NCBI GenBank assembly: GCA_964020155.1
Contig: OZ026568.1
Location: 2,335,320-2,399,319, forward strand
Source of the DNA: Chondrilla cf. caribensis
Taxonomy: Eukaryota; Porifera; Demospongiae; Chondrillida; Chondrillidae
Reading direction: 5' to 3'
Length of the DNA stretch: 64,000 bases
Positions 43,322 to 56,340 of the stretch are shown here, piece by piece (position 1 is the stretch's first letter; every line of letters begins with the position of its first letter). The position numbers and the translations under genes are program-made. Under the pieces are notes generated by a model, which saw nothing but the letters and a program-made list of their open reading frames with translations, searched no databases and was not told where the DNA came from.

Positions 43322-46300
43322 ATGGCTTCGCGGCCTCGTGCTAGAAGCTCTTCCAGACAATCAATCTCCTTGGGAACATCCGTTAGAGCTAATGAAGATC
43401 AAGCTCATCCTCCTTTGCGGCTGGGAGATGTTATCTTGCTATTTTGTCAGGAAAAACGCGGATTTGTGTATTCTGACGTTTCCAGGTAGATCCAATTTTT
43501 GTCCAAATCACCTTCTCTAAAGGGAGTCGTTTAGTGTATACTATTAGCATGCGGTTGCATTTGTCTCGATATATTATTTTCACAGTGTAGATGATTTTAC
43601 AAATACATAAACATACGATTCGAAAGGTGTTTGGCTGTCTTCTGCACAGTCACGCCCCTATCTTGGATGTATAGTTAAGATCATTTGACCGCAGGAATTG
43701 CTGCATCCAGAGAGTGGATTTCCAGATCCTGAAATAAGGTACAAATTGTACACATTATCTAATAGCATTGATCTCTCTTGTTTGCTGCAGCAAAATCGTT
43801 CAAAGTGTAACTGTACGTCCAGTGATTCATCCATTCTCTACTGATGACCCAAACCTTCCAGATACATCCGGTAAGGATGCTCTCTTACTCCACATCATGC
43901 TTGAATCCATGTTTTCACTAATACTGTACCTATAGTCCATAGTTTATACTGTATTTAGACATAGATACTCCGTTGGAGTATCTATGTCTAAATACAGTAT
44001 AAATACATTCTGCGCTAGTCTAAATCATAGATACTCCGTTGGAGTATCTATGATTTAGACTAGCGCAGAATGCCAAATCTTGATTGACCGATCTTAGACT
44101 GATGTACGTACTTAGTCTGCATGCTTTCTAGTATGCGGACCGTCCGCGCGGACGGTGGACGGAGTATACAGAATAAGCGGACGTACACTGGATTAATCAG
44201 TGGACGTTGACGTATTCAGAAGATAGTCATTGAAGAAATACAGAATGATAAGACATAGATACTAGAGAAAAAACTCAGAAAAAAGATATAAAATAGAAAT
44301 AAGAATATAACTGCAATACCTGTCCATCAAGGGGTCGTTTTCTCACTGCTGGCTTAAAAATTGGGATATGAGATAAAACCTATGATTTCAAACCCTTTCA
44401 CTGGTGTACCTCAGTGTAACTTGAGTTAATATACAGCAAATACTAATCTAAGTACACAGTTGCATTGCCTAAATACTTGACAAGTGTCCTCAGCTATGGT
44501 ATTCTAAGCTATGTACGTAGGGTAAGTCAAGATGCCCACCAAAACATTGAGTAGTAGTGTCAGATATGAGGAGCCAAGTGAAAAAATCCATGACATGAGT
44601 ATGCCTTTTAGACATGATCATGTAATTACTGAGATATTTTTTATGATACTATAATTATTAAAAGTAGTAAATTTTAGGCATATTGATTAACATAATTTTC
44701 ACTTATAGATGTACATGCTTTTTTAATGTATAGGTGGCTGTTTCAAAGTATTAGCTGCCAACAAGTACAAAGCTGTTAGAAGACTAGCAGATTTAAAGGA
44801 AGAATTGAAGGGGAAGAAAAAACTGGACCCCAATGAACGGGAGCAACTCAGAGTGGCTGAGGTGTGTTTATTATAGCACTAATGAACACGTTCATTCATT
44901 CACGGTTACTGAAAACCCAAGTTTTGTAATGCAGAGACACTAGATTGAAACACGTCAGTTTGTGGGGTCAGCCATCCCATATTCATACATGCCATATTTT
45001 ATGAGGGTCGGGGGGATTAAAAGTGAAAGTTACATTTCTTAGAAATTCACACAATACTATCAAACTTTGTTGCATCACTGTTAATCTATTTATCAGCTAC
45101 CTGTAAACTTTGGGCAATTTTAATCAAGTAGTTTTGAAATATTTAACTATTTTTCCGAATTCAACAGAGAAATGCTCAAACCGAAAATCTAGAGAATGAT
45201 GTGGAGCAGGAGAGGGTGAAGGGGAATCCCGTTGCCTATGGCATCTCTGTTCAAGTTAGTATTTAATTTTAGCATTTTCAAATTTAACAGTACTGTATAA
45301 TGTTAGTTTATTATGCTTTTCAATCCATCAGCTCCAACACCTCTACACTGGTAAATATCTCACCGTTAATTCCACAACTACTTCTTCTCTAGAGAGTACC
45401 AACTTGAGAGTGAGTTACTACAATCACTGTGGTTTAGTCATTACAAGCAAAACAAGTATGAATGTACTATTATAATTAGAATCATGTTCAATCAAATTAC
45501 ATTTCACTGTCCAAGAACACACCCACCCACTTATCAACCGATTCTGTAGATGGAACTGTGCACTGAAAATTCCCAAGATTGCATTTTTCGAATTCTTCCA
45601 CGGTACAAAGTCAGATCGGTTGGAGACGAGGTAGGTATTTGCTATCTATTTTGATAGATGTTGTGGATGTTGTGTGAATATGCAGTCATGATACTACATG
45701 ATGCTTATGAACCAGATCAGCTCCTATGCGTATAAATTTTATCAAAATTATAGTTTTGATTCATAGCCAATTAAATATAATCTGGTTGGCATAATTAGTG
45801 CTATTATAATGATTTTAACAGTGAAAAACAGTGACTGTGAATTTGCAGTGGTTGATTCGACTTGTATTACATTGTTGTTATGTTAATATGTACTTCAGGT
45901 GTTGGCTAATGATCAAGTTACATTTGAAAGCTTGGAAACAAAAGGACAGTACCTACACTGCAGTAGAAGGACATTAGGTGCTACAGGATCTCACCTACAT
46001 AGCACATAGTGGGTTTTATTAATTTATTTATATGCATTGTGATAAATTGAATAGTATTTGTTAATGTGTTTATCAACCCTATTGGAACATTTATGTCCGA
46101 ACTCACTAGTCATACGTGTTGAATAAATTCTATCTCCGTAAAATTTACCATCCTTCTTCTCACATTTGTCTAGTTACGAGCTGAATCTCTCAGGCACGGA
46201 GTCTTCCTTCACGGTTCTTCCCCATAGACATGTACAGGATGTCCCTCAGAAATCAGACACACTATGGGTGAGTGGAAGCTGTATATATATACTTGGCCTA

Positions 46301-49300
46301 TAAGTGTCTAATAACTGTTTGAACTCTGTACTTTCTGCTTTACCTCAGGCTGGAGGAGTATTCCGTCTTTTTCACCGTGAAATTGAGTGCTATCTGGTTG
46401 CAGATGGATCCTTTGCTGATGTGGATGCTGACGGGATAACCGAAGATGGTCAGTGTATATACCAATCTAGTCCCTAGGACCAATCCAAATTAATATCCAC
46501 TATTCCATTGTTCAAATTCTGATTGGCCCTAAGGTACACTATCTAGTACAGTAGTACTGTATAATTAATTGCAAAGGCACCCCACAATGCCTAATTATCA
46601 CTTAGCAACACAAACAAACACTTCAAAGGTCAAATGTGGTTACATACTTCAACCACAGACACTCGAATGCTTCGACTATGTTATAATAATTATGCATTAT
46701 GTACATGCCCAGTTACATCATAGTGCTAAGAGCATTAAAATTTTGTTGGCATTACTAAAAGGTAATCAAGCATTGGAGGGACTATCGTTTACTGCTTCTT
46801 TGATGTATGTCCTCATCAGATGATAGTATCAAGTTTGTTCACCCGATGGTAGCAGGCATCAAAGATACCACTGTGAGAAATGTACTGCCTGGGCCACAAT
46901 AACCTAGAAATGTACTCCGTGTTAATATTCATGTGATACCTCGCAGTGCAGCAGAAATGAAAAACCCACAGCAGATTTTAGTTATATTTGATCACACTAG
47001 CTGCCAGTTGTAATGTACTGATGTTTGATATATTGTCCAGTTAGTAACTCCAAAGATGTGTAAGAAAATTGATTATGTGGTCTTCTCTGAAAATTCACCT
47101 TAATGGACAATTTGTGTGACAGCTTGGTCTTAATACGTACACATATGTATGTAAGCATGCATCCTTCCTTGTTTGTGAAATGTTAGTAACCTTCAGCAAT
47201 ATGTAAACTGCCAACTAGTACATGCTACTGTTCAGCAAAATTACATAAACCATAATGCATGTATGTATGTACATACGATCATCAATTAATCGTATGACAA
47301 GTGTGACATGTAATGTATGACATGATGATTTCCCATGTACTAATGTAGTCCACTTGCGGAAAAGAGCAAGTGACCGAGGACGACTCAAAGCACCCTCTAC
47401 TTCCGCCATCACATACTGGAGAATTGAAAAACAGAGAAATCCTCTCAGTGGTGAGCTTGACCTGTATACCCCCAGTCATTGACTTTATTTGATTCATCAT
47501 GTAATTAAAATGTATTTTAATGTGATAATTGATTTACCCTGAATCACAGGTGAAGCCATGCACTGGGGTGAATTGTGTCGTATTCGTCACCTTTTAACAA
47601 GACAGTACCTGACCATTGTGAAAAGTAGAGAAGGCGTAACAGTTTCATTGAAGAAGTGTACAAAGGAAAGTGAATTTGACTCAGCAGCTACCTTCAGACT
47701 TCGTCCTGTGATCCAAGGCGAAGACAGCATCATGTATGGGAGTTTTGCCAGAATTTATCACCCCACAACTGATACTTGGCTTCATGCTATGAAAGGTACA
47801 TATGTATTAATTTAGTATAGCTGTTGGAGTTCACTCCATTTGGCTTATATATTACATGTTGTACCCCTACACGTACATACAGTATGTACAAGCACACAGT
47901 ACTGCATATATTTGCCAAGATTTATACTATAAACTAGTTATTGCTAATTTGCTAAGGCAGTGTATACCAAAATGGAATAGCTGCACCTCTGGCTAAGTCT
48001 TATCTTCTTTTATTCCATTATGCTTATTGGGATACTAACTATCCATATCCATTTACATCATGACCTTACACACCATGGTATACTCATGTATACACCCATT
48101 ACCAATTATATTGTAATGTTTTTGTCACAGGAGTGAAGCATGAGAGAAAAGGTGTTGTCACCAGTGGTGGATCAGAAGGATTGCAATGGGATGGAGCTGA
48201 TCTGTTCAAGGTGTCAGCAAAGCCTGAGATGAGCTATGACGATGCCTTTGCTCTTATCAAAGTACGTTCGTATGCATTCACTTTGTTGTGCTTTTGTGCT
48301 TTGTTGTGCTTTTTACTGGTAACACTTTCGTTGCATGGTAGTACTGATGTGCATACGTAATATTGTGTGATGTTTGGTGTACTGGGCATTCTACATCTTT
48401 ATTATCTAGGTGGAGCCTAATCTATTGACTCAGTTCAATTTTGTAGCTGGTATGGTGCCAATCCTTGAAACCTATCTCAGCGAGGTAAGCAACATGGTAG
48501 GCAGGATATACAAAGGTCAGGGCTTCATTTGAGGTGAGGGGCCTCCTCATCTGGCCCAAATTCCGCCCCTCTTTGCAAAATGTTACTGATCTATCATATT
48601 TTTATTGAATATGATGTTGCCTCTCCTATATTCAAAATTTGAAGTCACCTCCAGTACCCCTTCCCCCTTTACTGTTTCTCCATATACGTACATCTCCATG
48701 TACATGAGGGCCTGAAAGAGCATTACAATTTGATAAGCAAAAGCTGATTTAGTATGGTGTACCAGTTGTGAAACTGCTGAAGAACCTTCTTCGGCCCTGA
48801 ATGAGGATATTAGGGCACTCCTTCCCCAGAGAACATTAAGTCCTTTAGGTCCTCCTGCTGCATTGTACGGTATATTCTAGTCTGTAACTTTCTAGGTACC
48901 AAATTTAATTTTGTTGTAGAGACAAGAGGGAAAGAAAGGACTGAACAGAGTGAAGGCTTCTGTTACTGAACAGGTAGAGTTGACAGACACACATCCGTAG
49001 CTGTTTGTGTGTAAATTGTGAACTAAGATTGGTACGTATTCTCGTCCACTGCATATCGTAAACAACTTTGTAATGTGAAGTAGGTCAGGTTGATTAGCTT
49101 ACTCATGTACTTGTGTCCTATCACATAGGCTTTATTGGAGCTGGCTTCATTCATGTTGGATCCTTATGCAAGAAAGAAGGATCGTCAGAAGCTTGTGAGA
49201 AATTTAAAGGTACTCCATATCCATGTATGTACAGTTAAGAGGTAATGTATCCTGATGCATGGGCATTTTCAATAAGCTACAAAAGTACGGACAGGAGTAC

Positions 49301-52300
49301 ATTTGCGATGTACTGGGTTGGTTTGTGATTTTTTGTAAGTGGCACTATGTAATTAATCTAAGTCAGAAAATTACCGAACAAACGAGGTAGCTTGCCAAGC
49401 CTCGGAATATATACCGAACGAGCAAGGAAACTTGCCAAGCCTCGGAATATTACCAAGTGAACGAGGAAACTTGTGAACTTGGAATGTATACTGAACGAAT
49501 GAGGAAACTTGCCTAACCCACAAGCTTCAGAATATCTACTAAAGGAACAAATGAAAAAGAAAACTTGCCGAAGCAATGAGCTTCAGAGTATTGAATTTGC
49601 TGAACAAACGACAATTGCTGCAGTGTTATTAGGCCTTTTTGCTGCTCTTTGTTGAAACTCTCCATTGATACCAGCCCGTGGAAATAAAATTAAATAATGG
49701 CTACGGGGTATAACTACTATGAATGATAGTTTGTATAGCCAGAGCTATATTCCTATCATGTTCTTATTAGTGTAGGAAAGGTCTAGGATATTTTGTGTCA
49801 GGCTAGGTAGGTGGATCAAAGGAAACCTCCACAGTGCACTTGCAATTACCAATACAACACTCCTGCAATCAAGTCATGAACTATGCATCACCGTTTCCAT
49901 TAACTAATCAAACCAATTCCCTGTCACCCACAACACCAGCAACAACAAACAATGGAACAACAACAAAAGTGCCATCCCATGACATAAGCCACCTAGTTAT
50001 GTACCAACTTAGTACCATACCCCAGATTCTTCAAGAATATGAAGTGGTTAGGGTCTGCAAGAGCTATTGTAGACTAGATGGTTCAATCCCCTGCACACAA
50101 CAGTCAAGTGGCACTCTGTGTAGATTAAATATCACCTTGATGGGAAGCTGAACTGATCGTGTTGAAGCTTGTAGATAATCACATGAAAAGGATCACACTT
50201 TTCATCTGAGAAATCGCCCTTTGTCGGTAATTATGTTATTTAGGACTCCCTCAATGAATTGTAAGTGCAAGAATTGATTTTACCAGATCTTTGAAGCTAA
50301 TTTTACTCCTCTGGTTGGTCTCATCTCACTGATCAAAAGTGATATTCAACCTAAAGTGCCACTTCCTTCCCATATGCCTTGGGAGCCTTATGGAATCACC
50401 TAGTATGCCAGACCAGTCTGTGTGGGCTGTCTTGGTCCATATTACATCACTTCCAAGTGTAGTATATGTGCATTAATATTGAATTTTTGTCTCCGAAATC
50501 AGGTTCTGGAGCTACTGGTACAAATTTTGGTAGCATTTGATCCACAGTCCAGTGACTCCAAACTTCAAAGACAGGTCTGCATAGCAGCCTACAGAGTGAT
50601 TGAAGTGTTCTTGCAGGGGAACAGCAGGAAGAATGAACTATATCTCTCACGGTTCATCCCCTTTTTCCAGAAACAAGTACATATGATTCTGTGTTCTACG
50701 TTTATACTATGTATATTTATATGTACTATGTATAGCTCATGGAGGTTCATCAAGGGCGGTCTCATCTGAGTATGTACACAGGTACACAAGCCTAGATGGT
50801 GGTAGTTCTACTCCAAAACCTCCCCTCCAATCACCATTTTGCACATAGTGCATGTGATGAGATACAATACCCTTGATCGAAGAAATTGGCAGCGTGTCCC
50901 TCCCACTCTCACCCATCTTTCATGTGTGATTTATATGTGGTGAATATACTTATGGCATTGCAGATACTCTCTACATATACTCACATAATACATACAGTAA
51001 ACCTGTTAGGGCAATGTACCATTTACTTATGTCAGTCCAACTTGCTTAGTATGCACCTTGAAGGGCATGCCCAATCTGTACTTCTCATCAGAGGTACTTA
51101 CTATCAGTACTGGTTGACATGAGCTAGGTACTGAGTGAGATGTGCTCACTAACCAGAAAAATGTACTAACCCAGGCCATTACTAAGCAAGTTGCACTGTA
51201 TTTCAATACACCTCCCATTGTGCACATGTGATGAAGTATGGTGTGTGTATGTGTATTAGGACATGGTGATTTGGTATTCACTGTATGCGTGATATGTACC
51301 TTTAGATAGGAGTGGGGCTGAATGCTGAAAGTATGTTGATTGAGCTCATTCGTGACAATATGTGAGTAGCCTGGATGTTGATATCCGTCTGTATGTAGTA
51401 TATACCGACATGAGTAGCCCAGATGTTGATAGCAGTGTGTGTATAGTATATACAGATGTGAATACCCCAGATGTTGATAGCTGTATGAATGTATATACAG
51501 TGAGACCTCTCTAATCCACCACTCAATGGGACCTGAGAATATTGTTGGATTAGGAGGTTGTTGGATTATGGAGTACCTCTTACCATACTTATGTATGGTG
51601 ACTGTACCTCATATAATGGTCGGATTAGAGAGAACGTTGGATTATAGAGGTGTCGGATTAGCAAGGTTTCACTGTGGTACGTATATACCAATGTGAGTAG
51701 CCCAGATGTTGATAGCAGTGTGTGTATAGTATATATAGATGTGAATACCCCAGATGTTGATAGCTGTGTGTATGTAGGTGGTGCAGATGTGAGTAACCCA
51801 GATGTTGGTAGCTGTGTGTATTGAGAATATACATCCCTGCTATACATGTGTCTGTACTGTTTTCCAACCAGTCAAATTGTATCTTTGTATGATGAAGAAG
51901 AGATCAGAAGATTGATAAGTTTGCTCTTGAAAAATAGTGAAGAAAAAGTGAGTGATTATTGATTTCACAGTGCACCTACCTCCACCTTCCACCCCCACCT
52001 TCAGTGACTACTTATTTTGGGTCATAATCTTGACATTTGTCTATCTCTTGTATGCCTCAGGACTCGCGATTTCTGGACTATCTTGGTGTTCTGTGTGTTT
52101 GCGAAGGAAAAGCATCTGTTACTACCCAAGGTATGTACAGTCTTATGAACATACAAATCCGCAGATACAATATTATCCATACAATGTGTTGATGTTAACT
52201 ACAAATGCATTTCTCTTCTTTCCGGGTCAATTTGTGTATAGAATTCATAATGAACGAGTTACTGATCAAACACGGTCAGGTACGTACGTATGTATGTATT

Positions 52301-55300
52301 TACTCTCATATAGCTTGTACATATTGGCAATTATCTAACAATAATAATTAGTCTGTAGTTAGTGGAAACATATTGTGTGTGTGTGTGTGTGTGTGTATGT
52401 GTGTGTGTACGTACATTTGTGTTGTCATCTATTAAAATGTCAATCTCATCAATTGTACAGGAGCTGTTCTGGCCAACTAAAGTTGCTGCAGATAAACAAG
52501 CTTCTGGCCAACAAGGGAGAGTTGTTTACCAAGATGTCAAAACAGGAGAATGGAAACCGCTTGCACAGATAGCTCACAAGGTATGTAATCAAGATTAATG
52601 TTAATTGTATGCAGAAGAACTGTAATGTTTGTACATGTACTGTATGACATTGGATGGTATACACAATTGTGCTTCTATATATATAATGTATAGTATAGTG
52701 CAATACATTATATTGAAAAAACTTCAGCAATTTTGTTCAAAAGTGACCATTTCATGGTTTAAATTTTGTGATTTTTGCATTGCCATTTTTTGTAGTGCCA
52801 TTAGTGATGTGACATCCCATGGTTTCACAAACAACAAACTAAATCGCAGAAATAACCTTCATAAAAGTTTCCACCATATGGCATGGTATCATAAAAGCAT
52901 GTTTTTTGACGGGTACCTACACTATGCACAATTGAAGAATTATGTAAAATTGCTTAGTAACTGGTCATTCACCTGCAATGTTCTATTACTGCCTATTGGC
53001 TATGCTGACACTGTGATTAAAAACTTGAAAATCACTGAGAAAATTTATTAAAATAGCTTAAAATCTCTATAGGGGGATCTCACTATTAAAAACAGTCCTT
53101 GACAAATATTTTGAGTGTTGAAAGTTGGATTATAGACAGTTCACTTTTTCCAAATGTCTCTCAAAGGAAACTTCTTATTACAGTGACATTGTAGATTGAT
53201 GAGATATAATGCTACAAACCAGTACTACACAGTATAGCGTATGTACTTTGCGATATTGAGTGTATCACAAAAGTCAAAATGCTCAGTCCCAGACATGTAA
53301 CATGATATGTGTGTGGTTTGCACACCATTCAATAGACTGCTACGAAGAAGAAGCTGGCTTTCACATCACCATGGCAATGGCTTGAATCCCAACTGGATCT
53401 TTTTGGAAAGCTTGCTAAGGTATTTCTACAGTATTTGAACATGATAGAACATGTAAGAATGCTTAATACAAGTGCATATATGTACATTCATACATATGAT
53501 GTTATATATCTGCTTATATGTGACTTTGTAATACGTAATACAGCTACAGTATATACCTGTTTATGTGTGGTACCTCTGCTTTTCCACTGACAGGGGAATA
53601 ACACAAAAGTTATCAATACCATTACGAAGGTTAGATATGTTCAGTGCATGCAAATATCAATGTTGATCACCGTAATAATCTTGTTTAGGAATTGAAGTAC
53701 ATCACATTCGAAGAAGCTCTAGCTGGGGCCAGTGACCCTGAACTCCATCCATCTATAAGAATCAAATACGTCAATCTTATTGTGGGTTAGTTCCTCCTAG
53801 CATTCATTCACTTAATATAGGTATGTACATACTGTACATTGCATGGTACAGTATAATGTGTTGCAGCAATGTACTGTATGTAATAGTTATATCCTGATGT
53901 GGTGAATGAAGGACAATTTATACTGCAAATATGTGTATAGTCCAATACAACATTTTACAGTATATGTAATAGAAAGGTGTTTACAATTTCCTGCCTTATT
54001 CTCACGCAATTAATCCTAACAATGAAACCTGTCTGGTGACCTGTGCTGTATCACTGACCTGTGCTACATGACTTATGTATGCACAGTTTTTCCTTTGATC
54101 CTCCCCTCAACCAGGATACAAGTATGCATGTAACCATATCATGTGCCGGTCAGAGTTTTTGTGTTGCAAATTTGTATATTTAACTAATTTACGTATGTAC
54201 ATACAGCAAAGTTGTGCATACATAATTATGTACATCTGTCAGTAACGTATTTTATTCTGCAAATGCATTTTATAATGTATGGCTCAAGCAGTTTTATAGG
54301 ATTCTTTGTTTATTGTTTATATTCTTTCATCTTTGCAGTTTTGTTTGTTGATGTTGGGAACAACCGGTCCGTATTGGAAACACTGCCAAACACCTTTGTG
54401 AGTACCTTCTGAATTTGTTTGGACATGTCCACTAGCAGTCTATACATGCAGTGACACGACAGTGTACTAAAGTCCAACTTGCTTAGTACACACTTTGAAG
54501 ATCAAATCACATCTTTACGTCTTGTTATGCGTGTGCTCATCATTCAAATTGAGTATAAAATTATATATGCATTAGCCAGGAGACTGCATCAATCCGTTGC
54601 TTGCTTGATAACTTACACTGTACATACATAATATTTTGTAGGCAGGTATGCACATACTTAATGTAGGTCTTGTACATGTGTGTGTATGCTTTGGCTACAG
54701 GACATAATACATAGATGTTTGAATAATAAGTCATACATCTTTGCTCATACGTAATATCATGTATACGTATATATTATAGTTTGCAAGTTTATCTTGTTCA
54801 ACAAAGTCTTGTATCAACTTTACATAATACCAGTTATATCCATTGTGAGCTCATTCCTAGTATGTATGTTTGTACAGTACATCGACCTCTTCCCATATAC
54901 GTATTTTGTTAACATTTGTTGTACGTATATGGTATATTATGGTGCATGTGTGTTAAAAATGCAATTCAACTGCAGATTTGTGTCATGTTTAAAAACTACA
55001 CACTGCATGCAGGTGTATTCTGAGATCGTAGAGAACCCTTTTGCTGATCACGAGGCTGATGCTACACTGGCCTTAACTGGAGAAGTGAATCCTCATTTTC
55101 TCCACCTGAGAGACTGGATACTGGATGTAGCCAGAGCAAACGTAAAGCTTATCTGTTCAGAAGATATGAGGGAAAGCAATCTTCTTTTAGCACAGGTGGG
55201 ATTCCATATTACCAAACAGCTAATTGGACATTAGCATCTACATCAAGTCACAATTGTTCTTACATGGTTAATGTTTATTCCGCAGATTCTTGGTGTTTGT

Positions 55301-55851
55301 GAGCTGCTGGTCAAGTTTGGTTACTATGACAGTTATAAAGACATTGAAAATGTGATTCAACCTCTGATGTCCATGTTGGATGGAACCACAGACACAAATC
55401 CTCCTAGTTAGTGTACATCTGTTATGTGTATGATATTTAGTAACTATTGCAGCTACTATTCATGTGATGACATACTGCATTCCCTCTCAGGAATTAGTCC
55501 AGAGGACTTCAAGGCCAAGAGAAGATTCAAGAATACTCCAGCCAACAGAGCAGTATTTGCTGTGAAAGTGAAGTTAGTCTCCAGTATGAAGGAATGTTAC
55601 AACATTTATGTGCTTTTTTTCTCATGTACTACAGTATATACATATCATGTACGTAATGTACGCACATGTTGTTAATATGTACGCATGTACTTTTGTGTAG
55701 GATTATGAGGATATTTGATTTCTTCTTCAATTATCGTGTGTACTTGAGGCTACAGGTGAGGTTTTATGGTTAACAGTAAGTGATCGGTACTGTACCTCGT
55801 ATTCTCACACATGCATGTACCACACACACACACATGCACACAAACACACAA

Positions 55852-55931
<80 letters not shown>

Positions 55932-56295
55932 CACACACATGCATGCACTACACACACATGTCAACACCACATGCACATGCATACACTACACACACATACG
56001 TCACACACATGCATACACTACACACACACATGCACACCCACACACCCACACATGCCAACACCACACACACACATGTGCACATGCATACACCGCACACACA
56101 TACGTAGGCATACACTTGCTTACGCACACACATTCTCTTACACACACAGGCAACACTACACACACACATGTGCACATGTGTACACCATGCACACACATGT
56201 ATACACATACATACACCACACGCACATATATAGACACACACATACATGCACACACATGTATACACACATACACAACTCACACACACACACACACA

Positions 56296-56340
<45 letters not shown>

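Noticed and set aside
43281..43520. 79-residue frame starting GTG GCA GAT at the IP3 receptor 5' end
   Set aside because: The overlapping frame from ATG 43322 contains the IP3 receptor N-terminal motif (LRLGDVILLF) and ends in a proper donor at 43485, so that frame was chosen.
43693..43739. Possible extra IP3 receptor exon (ELLHPESGFPDPEI) between exons 1 and 2
   Set aside because: Its entry phase does not match exon 1, and exon 1 joins 43791 directly in phase to give a sensible suppressor domain.
52629..53051. 140-residue plus-strand ORF in IP3 receptor intron 21
   Set aside because: No recognisable motif and AT-driven composition. It begins before any good acceptor and would interrupt the phase-consistent IP3 receptor model.
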